DNA of 64,000 nt from Clostridia bacterium. Lineage in GTDB: Bacteria > Bacillota > Clostridia > Christensenellales > Maliibacteriaceae. Location of the stretch: the NCBI GenBank assembly GCA_017431145.1, contig JAFRLQ010000135.1:186001-250000 (forward strand), read 5' to 3'. The notes below the pieces were generated by a model, which was given only the letters and a program-made list of their open reading frames with translations, did no database searches and was not told the origin of the DNA. Within the stretch, counting starts at the first letter, position 1. Each line of letters opens with the position of its first letter. Positions 41,176 through 50,569 of this stretch are shown here, one piece after another. The position numbers and the translations under genes are program-made.

Positions 41176-42846
41176 TTATTTCTTCACATATATCACGAAT
41201 GCGTCATACGGCCCGATGATGCGGTCTTCCGTTCCGGACGACCTGTTGCCGATCAGCACGCTTCCGCCGCAGAACGGCTCTGGCATGATGTATTCACGCT
41301 CATTCTTCGAAAAATTGCAGACAACGAGAAGTTTTTCTTTTCCGAATTCTCTTTTGTAAACAAAGAGATCCGGGTCATCCGCCTCAAGAAGCGTAAACGT
41401 TCCGTGTACGATCACGTCCATCCTTTTACGCAGGCTGATCAGTTCATGATAATACCGAAAAACTGAATCATCACGTGCCATCTGATCCGCGGCGTTGATT
41501 TTTTCATAGTCCGGATTGACGCGCAGCCACGGGGTACCCCGGGTAAATCCGGCATTCGCTGAACTGTCCCACTGGAACGGCGTCCGTGTATTGTCTCTGC
41601 TTCTGAGGCGCGCCACGGCAAGCGCCTGCTCTTCCGTTAAAAGTCCCGACGCGATATGATGCCTGAGATTGCCGATCGTTTCAATATCGTTCAGTTCGTC
41701 GAGGCTCTCCCATCTGCAGTTCGTCATACCGAGTTCTTCGCCCTGATAGATAAAAGGCGTTCCCTTCATCATATGAAGACAGGTCGCAAGCATTTTTGCG
41801 CTTTTCTCACGATACCGATCGCTGTCGTCTCCCCAGCGGGACACAACGCGCGGCTGATCGTGATTGTTCCAGTACAGCGCATTCCATGCTTTTCCTTCCA
41901 GCCCTGTCTGCCATTTCGCAAGATTCTTTTTCAGGGCAACCAGATCGAACTGCGGAAAGCCGTATTTCCCCCGCACCGGATCCGCGTCCAGATTCATGTG
42001 TTCGAACTGAAAACACATGCAGAGTTCTTTTCCGTCAAGTCCTGCATACTTTTGTGCTTCCTCCACAGTCACGCCCGGTGTCTCACCTACCGTCATGATA
42101 TCGTAGCGCGACAGCACCCGCCGGTTCATCTCCCTGAGATAGTCGTGCACATGCGGGCCGTTCGACGCCACATCGAACGATGTGTAGCCGCTTGCCATGA
42201 CGTCTCCGTCACGCATATCTTCCGGTTTTGAGATCAGGCTGATCACATCCATGCGGAAACCGTCCACACCCTTGTCCAGCCACCACGACATCATGGCGAA
42301 GACTTCATCCCGCACCTTCGGATTGTCCCAGTTCAGGTCCGGCTGCTTGGGAGAAAAGAAATGCAGAAAATACTGTCCGGTCGTTTCATCGTATTTCCAG
42401 GCGCTTCCTCCGAAGCAGGAGCCCCAGTTGTTCGGTTCGCTTCCGTCCTCCTTCGGATCCCTCCAGATGTAGTAGTCCCGGTACGCACTGTCCTTCGAGC
42501 TTCTGGACGCTGCGAACCACGCATGTTCGTCAGACGTATGGTTCACAACAAGATCCATCACGATGCGAAGCCCGAGACTATGCGCTTTTTCCAGCATCAC
42601 ATCGAAGTCATGCATCGTACCGAATTCCGGCATGATCGAACAGTAGTCGCTGATATCATATCCGTTGTCATCGTTGGGAGATTCATATACCGGCGACAGC
42701 CAGATCACGTCCGCGCCGAGTGCTTTTATGTATTCCAACCGTTCCGTGATACCTGGAATGTCTCCGATTCCGTCTCCGTTGCTGTCCCGGAAACTCCGGG
42801 GATACACCTGATACACTACGCTTGACTGCCACCATTTTTGCTTCAT
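41176..42846 (-). CDS. GH13 alpha-glucosidase / oligo-1,6-glucosidase
   Basis: 556 aa. Cytoplasmic glycoside hydrolase. Starts VYQVYPRSFRDSNGDGIGDIPGI; the nucleophile lies in DGFRMDVISLI, the acid/base in TVGETPGVTVEEA and the third carboxylate in WNNHDQPRVVSR. The C-terminal beta domain ends VVCNFSKNEREY. Hydrolyses terminal alpha-1,6 or alpha-1,4 glucose from short oligosaccharides. The ATG overlaps the UlaE stop by four bases (ATGA), linking it to that gene. Confidence 0.95.
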   Translation of the reverse strand: MKQKWWQSSVVYQVYPRSFRDSNGDGIGDIPGITERLEYIKALGADVIWLSPVYESPNDDNGYDISDYCSIMPEFGTMHDFDVMLEKAHSLGLRIVMDLVVNHTSDEHAWFAASRSSKDSAYRDYYIWRDPKEDGSEPNNWGSCFGGSAWKYDETTGQYFLHFFSPKQPDLNWDNPKVRDEVFAMMSWWLDKGVDGFRMDVISLISKPEDMRDGDVMASGYTSFDVASNGPHVHDYLREMNRRVLSRYDIMTVGETPGVTVEEAQKYAGLDGKELCMCFQFEHMNLDADPVRGKYGFPQFDLVALKKNLAKWQTGLEGKAWNALYWNNHDQPRVVSRWGDDSDRYREKSAKMLATCLHMMKGTPFIYQGEELGMTNCRWESLDELNDIETIGNLRHHIASGLLTEEQALAVARLRSRDNTRTPFQWDSSANAGFTRGTPWLRVNPDYEKINAADQMARDDSVFRYYHELISLRKRMDVIVHGTFTLLEADDPDLFVYKREFGKEKLLVVCNFSKNEREYIMPEPFCGGSVLIGNRSSGTEDRIIGPYDAFVIYVKK

Positions 42847-43730
42847 AAAATCAATCCCTTTCCGTTTTTGTTCAAGGAACCCATTTGTGCCGCACGCGCG
42901 ATCTTTTCACGCAGAAATCTGTTTGCAAATTCAAGTTCTTCCTTCCAGTGCGGTTCGCCCGTATACCAAAATTCCCCCACGAACATGCGCACACCCAGTT
43001 CAAGTGCCTTGCGTATCCCTGTTTCAAAATCCACATGACCCGTACCGAAAGACACCTCCCTGTAAATGCCCGGAACCGTCTCTTTCAGATGCATCGCGCT
43101 GAGACGTCCCTTTCCCGTTTCAAGATCATCCACAACACTTGTTCCATACAGAACGGATGCGTTGGTCAGATTACCGAGATCCGGATAGATCTGAAGCCAG
43201 GGCGAACCGATTTCCCTGACAATCTCTTCCGCTTTCCGCACAGTATCCATGAACGGGGTCTCCATCGTCTCGAACGCAAGCACGACGCCGTACGCTGCCG
43301 CTGTTTCACAAGCTTTTCTCAGATTCTCGAGAAAGTCCAGCCGCGTCATTTCATTGCCTTCCACATAATAGACATCATAGCCTGCCAGCTGGATCAGTCT
43401 CACACCGATCCTGTCTGCCAGCCGGATCGCCTTTTCCATGATTTCCATGCTTCTTTCCCTGACGGCCTGTTCAGGATGTCCGAGCGGAAATCTTCTGTGC
43501 CCCGAAAGGCAGATCGAATGCACGGGACATCCCGTATCGCAGATATCGCGGATGAGAGATTCTGTTTCTTCCTTCGTCCAGTCAAGTCTTGCCAGTTTTT
43601 CATCCGTCTCGTCAACGGACAGTTCCAGATAATCGAAACCGGCTTCTCTGGCGCAGCGCAGTTTTTCTTTCAACGTAACGGAACCGGGCATGCTTTTCTC
43701 ATACAGCCCCAGTCTGTACAGTTTCTCCAT
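42843..43730 (-). CDS. ulaE: L-ribulose/L-xylulose-5-phosphate 3-epimerase (UlaE family)
   Basis: 295 aa TIM-barrel epimerase. YRLGLYEKSMPGSVTLKEKL at the N-terminus is typical of UlaE; metal-binding residues fall in LAFETMETPF, IYPDLGNLTN, SAMHLKETVPGIYREVSFGTGHVDF and VGEFWYTG. In the L-ascorbate pathway it makes L-ribulose-5-phosphate. Directly follows ulaG (17-base gap). Confidence 0.93.
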   Translation of the reverse strand: MEKLYRLGLYEKSMPGSVTLKEKLRCAREAGFDYLELSVDETDEKLARLDWTKEETESLIRDICDTGCPVHSICLSGHRRFPLGHPEQAVRERSMEIMEKAIRLADRIGVRLIQLAGYDVYYVEGNEMTRLDFLENLRKACETAAAYGVVLAFETMETPFMDTVRKAEEIVREIGSPWLQIYPDLGNLTNASVLYGTSVVDDLETGKGRLSAMHLKETVPGIYREVSFGTGHVDFETGIRKALELGVRMFVGEFWYTGEPHWKEELEFANRFLREKIARAAQMGSLNKNGKGLIL

Positions 43731-43747
43731 AACCGTTTTCCTTTCTT

Positions 43748-44851
43748 TTACAGAAGAGAACGGAACGGGATATTCTGCGGCTCGTCAAAACAGTCTCTGA
43801 ATCCGCGCTCGTGATGATAGTAGATCTTATCCTTGTCCTGCGGATAGATGTAATGTCCGCCGACCTGCCAGAAAAACGGATGGAACGTATATTCGTTTCT
43901 GTCTTTTTTGAAATCATACAGAAGACGGATCTCTTCACAGTCAGCCTGGAAATTCGTCCAGACATCCCAGTGGATCGGGATCACGACTTTGCATCTCAGA
44001 TTCTCCGCCATACGCAGGATATCTGTTGACGTCATCTTGTCCTGCATGCCGATCGGGTTCTCACCGAAGGATCCGAACGCGACATCGACCGGATAATCCT
44101 TTCCGTGTTTTGCAAAATAAATGGAGAAATGGCTGTCTCCCGAATGATAGATGTTTCCGCCGGGCGTCCTGACCAGGTAATTGACCGCTTTTTCATCCAT
44201 ATCGACCGGGCATTTCCCTGTCAGATCCTCTCTGTCCGGGCCGGTCGAATCAGTCGTCACGATGCAGGTCCTGTCGAAACTGTCCAGACATACGATCTCA
44301 AGGTCTTTGATCCTGATGATGTCTCCCGGTTTCACCGTCACGCAGCGCTCTTCCGGCACACCCCATTTGACCCAGGTTTCAACTGATTTTCTGGGGCCAA
44401 TGAAGGGAACGGGGATCTGTTTTCCATCCTCGTCCGTCGTCGTCATTCCGCTCTGGATGACATGCGCCGCCCATTCCGCGCTCATATGATCCTGATGATA
44501 ATGCGTTGCAAGAACAGCATCCACATGATGAAACGCGAAGGGATCGATGACAAACGGAACGTTTCTCAGGTTCGGCTGCATCGCGCGTCCGCCCGTCATA
44601 TTGGCCATCTGATGTCCGACAGCCATCTTTCCGTTCCCGTGGGTGCGTTTTCCGTTCCCGCACCACAGATCGATCGTGATGTTCGTGTCCTGCGGGGTTT
44701 TGAACCAGATGCCGGTGCATCCGAGCCACCACATTCCGATATTTCCCTCCGGGATCTTTGTTCCCTCGATCTCTTCCACGAGCCATGTTCCCCATTCCGG
44801 GAAAGTCGACATGATCCATGACTCCCTCGTCATTTCGCTGATTCTGCTCAT
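43748..44851 (-). CDS. ulaG: L-ascorbate-6-phosphate lactonase family protein (UlaG)
   Basis: 367 aa metallo-beta-lactamase fold. WWLGCTGIWFKTPQDTNI near residue 40; metal motif THYHQDHMSAEW; later GGNIYHSGDSHFSIYF and PIHWDVWTNF. UlaG opens the lactone of L-ascorbate-6-phosphate. With UlaE next to it an ascorbate or related aldonolactone pathway is likely, but the UlaD decarboxylase, UlaF and the PTS transporter are not in this window. Start at 44851 behind AAAGGAG; the frame runs further upstream through the promoter without support. Confidence 0.92.
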   Translation of the reverse strand: MSRISEMTRESWIMSTFPEWGTWLVEEIEGTKIPEGNIGMWWLGCTGIWFKTPQDTNITIDLWCGNGKRTHGNGKMAVGHQMANMTGGRAMQPNLRNVPFVIDPFAFHHVDAVLATHYHQDHMSAEWAAHVIQSGMTTTDEDGKQIPVPFIGPRKSVETWVKWGVPEERCVTVKPGDIIRIKDLEIVCLDSFDRTCIVTTDSTGPDREDLTGKCPVDMDEKAVNYLVRTPGGNIYHSGDSHFSIYFAKHGKDYPVDVAFGSFGENPIGMQDKMTSTDILRMAENLRCKVVIPIHWDVWTNFQADCEEIRLLYDFKKDRNEYTFHPFFWQVGGHYIYPQDKDKIYYHHERGFRDCFDEPQNIPFRSLL

Positions 44852-44921
44852 ATGCTGCTCCTTTCGTACCGTGTCCTCTGTTTTCGCAAACAGCAGATCA
44901 AACGCATAATTCCTGCCTTTC

Positions 44922-44927
44922 ATTATA
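44922..44927 (-). promoter_or_regulatory. -10 element for the ulaG operon
   Basis: Minus strand TATAAT 70 bases before ulaG, within the 194-base divergent gap to the FGGY kinase. The -35 region (about 44945) is a poor match. Confidence 0.5.
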
Positions 44928-44987
44928 CAATAGATCTTTTCGGAATGGGTAAGAGTTGTCGCCTTTATGCACCGTTTCCTCCGGCAC

Positions 44988-45016
44988 TTGAAGCATGTAC
45001 GCATTTCGATTATTCT
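44988..45016 (+). promoter_or_regulatory. Promoter of the FGGY-GPH-amidohydrolase operon
   Basis: TTGAAG (44988-44993), 17-base spacer, TATTCT (45011-45016), 30 bases before the FGGY start. Confidence 0.65.
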
Positions 45017-45045
45017 TGGATCATAAACAATTCGGAGGCACGGTT

Positions 45046-46539
45046 ATGTCAGCTATACTTGTGATCGATACAGGTTCTTCCAGCATGCGCGGGATCCTGT
45101 ACGCAGAGGACGGCAGCAGCATCCATATGCATCAGGAGCACTATCTGATGAAAACCTGGGACAATGCAGCGGAATACGATCCGAAGGATTTCGAGACCGC
45201 ACTGGTCCGCATCTGCCGGAACTGTTCGGTCTTTGCGCAAAAAAACGGGATCGTGATCGATGCCGTCTCTTTTACAAGTCAGCGAAGCAGCACACTTCCG
45301 GTCGACCGTAGCGGTCATCCCCTTGCTCCGATCATGACCTGGTACGATAAACGTGCTTCCGGGATTTGCGACCGTATGAACGCTGTCCACAAGAAAACGC
45401 TGTTCGAAACAGCCGGCATGCAGGCATCACCTGTGCTGTCCGCGCCGAAAATCGTATGGCTCTTGGAGAACCGGCCCGATCTTTATGACGCCGCATACAA
45501 AATCATCGGCATACAGGATTATCTGATTTTTCTCTGCACCGGAATCATCATGACGGACGCCTCTCTCGCAAGTCGAAGCAATCTTATGGATATCAGCACG
45601 AAGACCTGGAGCAGTGACCTGCTTCATCTGTACGGGATCGACGCCCGCAAACTCGCCGATCTTTATCCACCTTGTTCTGTCGTCGGTCCGGTGTCCTCTG
45701 AATTCAGCAAAAAAACCGGCCTTTCCGAGAATACTTCCGTGATTGCGGCCGGCGGAGACCAGCAGTGCAGCGTGCTCGGTCAGGGACTTTTCCGTCCGGG
45801 GGACTCCGGAATCACCTGCGGGAGCGGATCTTATGTCGCATCGATCATCGATGCTCCTCTGACGGATCCGCTGCTGCGTCTCAACACAAACGTCGCCATT
45901 GGTCCGGGACAGTGGGTCCTTGAAGCAAGCACACTTTCCTCGGGCACCGTACAGGACTGGTTCCTGCGTACATTCTACCCGGGAATCCCGGATGCACTGC
46001 ATGTCATGCAGACTGAGGCGCAGACAAGTCCTCCCGGTGCGAACGGTCTCGTCATGCTGCCCGATCTTGCCGGGAAAGGTGCTCCGGACTGGGACAATTA
46101 CGCGAAAGGCGTCTTTTGGAATGTCAGCTTTTCCGTCTCCCGCAGTGATTTTTCACGGGCAATGCTGGAAGGGCTCTGCGCTGAGATCGCAGAATGTCAT
46201 GAGGTCCTGCATGATCTGGATCCGCGTGTCTGCGATGTGCACGTTACTGGCGGCCTTTCCCGGTTCCCGCTCTTCAATCAGATCCTGGCTGATATGATCG
46301 GCTCCCGTGTCTCACGTGTACCGCACGACGAAACCACATCGATCGGCGCTTACATGGCAGCTCTTCTCGCACTGAAACGCGTGAACAGTCTGGAAGAAGC
46401 GTATTCCTGCATCATGCCCGCAGATGCAACGGAACCGTATTCTCCGGATCCCGCCGCTGCGATCCTCTACCGCAAAGCCGCGGAAAGAAGACGGCTTCTC
46501 TATTCTTCGATCCCTTCACGCGCGCTTTCTGCGCAGTAA
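45046..46539 (+). CDS. FGGY-family carbohydrate kinase
   Basis: 497 aa. Phosphorylates a sugar or polyol. N-terminal VIDTGSSSMRGILYAEDGS (phosphate loop), PIMTWYDKRASG, IAAGGDQQCSVLGQGLFRPGD, then GLVMLPDLAGKGAPDWD and C-terminal DVHVTGGLSRFPLFNQILADM. The overall pattern is close to xylulokinase and gluconokinase but the substrate cannot be fixed. Start at 45046 with GGAGG 7 bases upstream. First gene of a divergent operon facing ulaG. Confidence 0.88.
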   Translation: MSAILVIDTGSSSMRGILYAEDGSSIHMHQEHYLMKTWDNAAEYDPKDFETALVRICRNCSVFAQKNGIVIDAVSFTSQRSSTLPVDRSGHPLAPIMTWYDKRASGICDRMNAVHKKTLFETAGMQASPVLSAPKIVWLLENRPDLYDAAYKIIGIQDYLIFLCTGIIMTDASLASRSNLMDISTKTWSSDLLHLYGIDARKLADLYPPCSVVGPVSSEFSKKTGLSENTSVIAAGGDQQCSVLGQGLFRPGDSGITCGSGSYVASIIDAPLTDPLLRLNTNVAIGPGQWVLEASTLSSGTVQDWFLRTFYPGIPDALHVMQTEAQTSPPGANGLVMLPDLAGKGAPDWDNYAKGVFWNVSFSVSRSDFSRAMLEGLCAEIAECHEVLHDLDPRVCDVHVTGGLSRFPLFNQILADMIGSRVSRVPHDETTSIGAYMAALLALKRVNSLEEAYSCIMPADATEPYSPDPAAAILYRKAAERRRLLYSSIPSRALSAQ

Positions 46540-46583
46540 CACCGGTATCTTTCGCTTTTTTCTGCATTTCCTGCCTTGCATGC

Positions 46584-46612
46584 TTCACTTCTTTATCTCG
46601 ATAAAGTACAAT
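46584..46612 (+). promoter_or_regulatory. Possible second promoter before the GPH transporter
   Basis: TTCACT (46584-46589), 17-base spacer, TACAAT (46607-46612), 30 bases before the transporter start; the 103-base gap to the kinase makes a local promoter plausible. Confidence 0.45.
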
Positions 46613-46642
46613 AAAGGTAAACAAATCTGGAGGCAAAGATCC

Positions 46643-48073
46643 ATGCAGCAAACAAGAAAAACCAAGCTTCGTTTCGGCACGCTTCTCAGTTACGGAATCG
46701 GCGCTGTCGGTGAAGGCATCGGTTATAACGTGTTCTTTTCCTTTTTCTCTTTCTTCCTCACGACTCAAGCCGGAATCAAACCGGGTATTGCTGGCGTGAT
46801 CTCTGCACTGGCAGTATTGTGGGACGCAATCACGGACCCAATCATCGGGAACTGGTCAGACAGAACGAAAAACAAACGCGGCCGGCGCAGACCGTTCATC
46901 ATGTCGGGGTCCGTGCTTTTCGGGATCTCGATCGCGCTTCTTTTCGTCAATCTGAATCTTCCCTACGGAATGAAGGTCGCATACTATATCCTGGTCAACA
47001 TGTTCTACTGGTTTTCGCTCACCACCTGTGTCATTCCTCATATCTCACTCGGTTCCGAGCTTTCCGAGGATTTTGACGAGCGGACGAAACTCAGGACTTT
47101 CGCTGTTGCGCTGATGGGCATCGGAACGCTGATCGCCGTCGGCACTCCCCTTCTTCTTGTGGAATTCTTTACAAACGTGACCGGTTCCTCCAATGCAGCA
47201 TGGGCCCTGTCCGGTGTCATTTACGGCGCGCTGACGGTCATTGTGTACGAACTGTCCTGCTTCCTGCTCAGAGGGAAAGAGCCTCAGAATCCGAATCTGA
47301 CGGAAGAAGGAGCGGAAAAGTCCTCTTCCAGCACGATGTCGACCTTTTTCAAGAATTCGGTGCACGCGTTTCAGAACAGGTCTCTGCGAAAGCTGATCTG
47401 GATCACTTTCTTCGTAAACATTACGGTGACACTCGCTTCCGGTCTTGCCATCTATCTTTTGACATTCGTTTACCGGTTTGATGAGAATCAGAGCTCTCTT
47501 GTCTACGCGCTGCAGGGGATCCTCGTCATCGTCGCATCCGTTCTGGTCGGCTTCCTTGCCAATCAATTTGACAAAAAGATCGTTATGGCCGGCGGTGTCG
47601 CCGTCTATGCGGTCTCCTATATCTTCATCATCCTGCTTCCGATTTCCTGGGCAACGATCATCGTACATGTGGTCCTGTTTGCGATCGGCAATGCGGGATA
47701 CTGGACGATGGTCTATGCGATGTCCTATGACGCGTCTATGATCGAGCACCTGAAAAGCGGCGACCGTCCGGATGGTCTTTACACCTCTCTGATCGGTCTG
47801 TTCATGAAATTCGGAAATGCGGCAGGTTCCCTTGTAACGGGCCTCGGTCTGCAGATGATCGGATTTATCGAAAGCTCCGAAACACAGAGCGCTGCCACTG
47901 TTACCGGCATCCGCTGGCTCTATGCGATCGTTCCCGCTGTATTTCTTGCGTTCGCAGTCATCTATTCAGTCGCATATCCGCTCACCAGAAAGCGCTTCGC
48001 GGACCTAACGGCAGCCAATAAAGAAAAAGAAGAGACCGGTTCCTATGATCCTTCCGTTTTGGAAGGACTGTAA
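46643..48073 (+). CDS. GPH-family (MelB-like) sugar:cation symporter
   Basis: 476 aa, twelve predicted helices. Begins with LLSYGIGAVGEGIGYNVFFSFFSFFLTTQAG and has the cytoplasmic motif DPIIGNWSDRTKNKRGRRRPF between helices 2 and 3, hallmark of the glycoside-pentoside-hexuronide family. Imports a sugar or glycoside with Na+ or H+, probably the substrate of the adjacent FGGY kinase. Start at 46643 behind GGAGG; the same frame is open upstream over the end of the kinase gene but without a ribosome site. Confidence 0.9.
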   Translation: MQQTRKTKLRFGTLLSYGIGAVGEGIGYNVFFSFFSFFLTTQAGIKPGIAGVISALAVLWDAITDPIIGNWSDRTKNKRGRRRPFIMSGSVLFGISIALLFVNLNLPYGMKVAYYILVNMFYWFSLTTCVIPHISLGSELSEDFDERTKLRTFAVALMGIGTLIAVGTPLLLVEFFTNVTGSSNAAWALSGVIYGALTVIVYELSCFLLRGKEPQNPNLTEEGAEKSSSSTMSTFFKNSVHAFQNRSLRKLIWITFFVNITVTLASGLAIYLLTFVYRFDENQSSLVYALQGILVIVASVLVGFLANQFDKKIVMAGGVAVYAVSYIFIILLPISWATIIVHVVLFAIGNAGYWTMVYAMSYDASMIEHLKSGDRPDGLYTSLIGLFMKFGNAAGSLVTGLGLQMIGFIESSETQSAATVTGIRWLYAIVPAVFLAFAVIYSVAYPLTRKRFADLTAANKEKEETGSYDPSVLEGL

Positions 48074-48093
48074 ACAAACAAACGGAGGACGAC

Positions 48094-49722
48094 ATGAAAA
48101 GCACGTTCATATTCGGCAATATCCATACGATGGATCCCGAACACCCGACCGCTGAGGCGATCGGCATCCGGAACGGAAAAGTCTTCTTCTGCGGAGACCG
48201 TTCCGCCGCCTCTCCCGGTCCGAAGGACCGCATCCTCGATTTCCGCGGACAGACGATCCGTCCCGGTTTCATCGATACGCATGTCCATGTAATCCCATCC
48301 GGGATCTTTATGAACAGCGCCGACCTTTCCGGTGCCGGATGCATAGAAGAGGTTCTTTCCGCCATCCGGAAGCACGCGGAAACGATACCGAAAAAAGGAT
48401 GGGTGCTCGCTGCCTTTTTTCAGGACAAACTGATCGAAGAAAAAAGGTTCCCAACCAGGCAGGAACTGGACGCCGTATCTTCTGAAAAACCGATTCTGAT
48501 CTGCCATAATGACCTGCATCCCATCGCGCTCAACAGCAGAGCGCTGGAACTGCTGAACGTCGATCCGAAAAAAGACGGCGTCAGGACGGATGAGGCAGGC
48601 CGGCTGACCGGGATCATCGAAGATCCCGCTTGCGTCGATATGCTGGGAGACATTCTGGCGAAACTCGGCATCGCAAACATCTATGACGGGATCGTTCGTG
48701 TGGACGATTATGCCGTATCACATGGCGTCACGACCGTTTTCGAAAAAGACGTCCTTGACATTCTGACGCTGATCGGGATCACGAAGGATCTTCTGAAAGC
48801 GGAATATGTCCCCATGTGGTACAGCAACGGATGCAAGGATCTTGAAAGCATCAGGAAGATCGCAAAGAACAAGCGCCTGGCCGGCAGGGTCTGTGTCTGC
48901 GCGTTTGCGGACGGCGCGTTTGACGGTCATTCCGCTGCGACGGCGGAACCATATACCGATCGGCCGGATACATGCGGCATCCTGAACTATACGGATGATG
49001 AAATGTACGCCTTTACGGCCGAGGCCGTAAAGCTGGGACTTCAGGTCTCTTTCCACGCCATCGGAGACGCAGCCATCGATCAGGTGCTGCGCGTATACGA
49101 ACGCGTACTGAACGATTATCCGAAAGAGGATCACCGGCTCCGCATAGAGCATTTTGAAGAACCCACAAAAGAGGCGATCGAAAAGGCAGGACGTCTGCAC
49201 GTCGCGCTTGGTATGCAGCCGCTGCTGATCGAAGTCTGCGAGCGGATGGATTTCTCCGGTTATGCGCCGTTTATCGGCGACCGAGTCAGACGCTGCAGTC
49301 CCTACCGTTCGATTCTGGATGCCGGGATCCTCGTGGGCGGCGGAACAGATTACACCGTCACGCCGATGGAAGTGCTTCACGGCGCACAGGTACTGATGAC
49401 TCATCCGGTCGAATCCGAACGTATCTCACTGCAGGAGTGCCTTGAGATGAACACTGTCAACGCGGCAAAACTCGGTTTTCTGGAAAATCAAAAGGGATGT
49501 CTGAAACCCGGGATGGATGCCGACTTTATCGTGACTGACCGGGATCCTTATCAGGTCACAACTGAGGAGCTTTCCGATATCCGGATCATGAAGACATTCA
49601 GATCAGGCCGTAAAGTCTATGACCGTGACGCTTTCCTTCCCACCAGAAAACGTTCTCTTGCAGTCGTTCTGATGAATGTTGCACTGAAAAAAGCCGGTTC
49701 TCTTTTCAGAATCAGAAACTGA
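48094..49722 (+). CDS. YtcJ-like amidohydrolase
   Basis: 542 aa. Metal-dependent hydrolase of the amidohydrolase-3 group. NIHTMDPEHPTAEAIGIRNGKV at the N-terminus, GFIDTHVHVIPSG (metal His pair), SFHAIGDAAIDQVL, RIEHFEEPT and GGGTDYTVTPMEVLHGAQ (metal Asp). Substrate unknown; YtcJ-like proteins are often broadly annotated. Starts 20 bases after the transporter behind ACGGAGG. Confidence 0.88.
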   Translation: MKSTFIFGNIHTMDPEHPTAEAIGIRNGKVFFCGDRSAASPGPKDRILDFRGQTIRPGFIDTHVHVIPSGIFMNSADLSGAGCIEEVLSAIRKHAETIPKKGWVLAAFFQDKLIEEKRFPTRQELDAVSSEKPILICHNDLHPIALNSRALELLNVDPKKDGVRTDEAGRLTGIIEDPACVDMLGDILAKLGIANIYDGIVRVDDYAVSHGVTTVFEKDVLDILTLIGITKDLLKAEYVPMWYSNGCKDLESIRKIAKNKRLAGRVCVCAFADGAFDGHSAATAEPYTDRPDTCGILNYTDDEMYAFTAEAVKLGLQVSFHAIGDAAIDQVLRVYERVLNDYPKEDHRLRIEHFEEPTKEAIEKAGRLHVALGMQPLLIEVCERMDFSGYAPFIGDRVRRCSPYRSILDAGILVGGGTDYTVTPMEVLHGAQVLMTHPVESERISLQECLEMNTVNAAKLGFLENQKGCLKPGMDADFIVTDRDPYQVTTEELSDIRIMKTFRSGRKVYDRDAFLPTRKRSLAVVLMNVALKKAGSLFRIRN

Positions 49723-49750
49723 ATCCGGCATACTGACATAATCGTCTTCT

Positions 49751-49806
49751 GAACAGAACAACACTGCGGTGAAGTATCACTGCAGTGTTGTTTGCTGTTC
49801 TGTTTT
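49751..49806 (+). terminator. Terminator after the amidohydrolase operon
   Basis: Inverted repeat ACAACACTGC / GCAGTGTTGT (49758-49791) inside a wider GAACAG/CTGTTC pairing, followed by TGTTTT. Confidence 0.82.
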
Positions 49807-49838
49807 GGTCATCCGCCAGGCCGTCCGCTTTCCGTGAT

Positions 49839-50558
49839 TCACCCCTCTTTTTGAGCCGGAACGGCATATACGATGATGTGTCTGATACCGTCAGAAGACA
49901 CCGGAACACGTTCGATATCCTCACGTGTCAGGATTCTGCCGAGTCTGACTGTGCCTGTTTCATTCTCCGGTATCTTTTCATCTTCCGGATTGAGAAGCAT
50001 CACATATTCCGGATATGCAGTATCTTCTCCCTGTCGTAACGAACCGGGAAGTTCATACGGCTTAAAACTTCCGGCGCTTTCGGTCTTTTCATCCACCAGC
50101 CGCAAACTGTTTGTTTCTCCGGTGCCGGATATAACATGATACACGCTGATCCGAATCTCCTCGTCCGAAAGCGGGAAAACGCCGCCGCTCTGCACCGTCT
50201 CTTCGATCTGTTCAGAAAGTGTTTCCGAAACCTCGACTGTACGTTCACCCATATCGGTGAACATGTTGTTTTCCTCCGAATACAGCATTTTCACATACTC
50301 GCTGTGCCCCGCTGCTGTCAGAATGATCGCTGCAGCACAAAAATACAGCCATTTTTTCACAAGTCTAGAAAACGGCTTTTTCTGTGTCTCTCCGTCCGGT
50401 TGTCCTCCCGTTTCTCCGGGCAGCACGAATTCTTCAGGCGGCATTGCCTGCTCCGGGACCGTCACGTCTTCGCGCGGCAGTACACCGAATTCTTCTGCAG
50501 GCGGAGCCTGCGATTCAGGCGGAAGATTATGAAATTCATCCGGCAGCCAGAATTCCAT
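49839..50558 (-). CDS. Uncharacterised membrane-anchored protein
   Basis: 239 aa. Cytoplasmic N-terminus of about 65 residues, very rich in Pro, Glu and Gly (MEFWLPDEFHNLPPES...), one transmembrane helix near residues 68-84 (WLYFCAAAIILTAAGH), and an acidic extracytoplasmic domain of about 150 residues. I do not recognise a family. It lies 11 bases after the MscS gene, suggesting a shared transcript. Confidence 0.6.
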   Translation of the reverse strand: MEFWLPDEFHNLPPESQAPPAEEFGVLPREDVTVPEQAMPPEEFVLPGETGGQPDGETQKKPFSRLVKKWLYFCAAAIILTAAGHSEYVKMLYSEENNMFTDMGERTVEVSETLSEQIEETVQSGGVFPLSDEEIRISVYHVISGTGETNSLRLVDEKTESAGSFKPYELPGSLRQGEDTAYPEYVMLLNPEDEKIPENETGTVRLGRILTREDIERVPVSSDGIRHIIVYAVPAQKEG

Positions 50559-50569
50559 CGTTCACCTGC

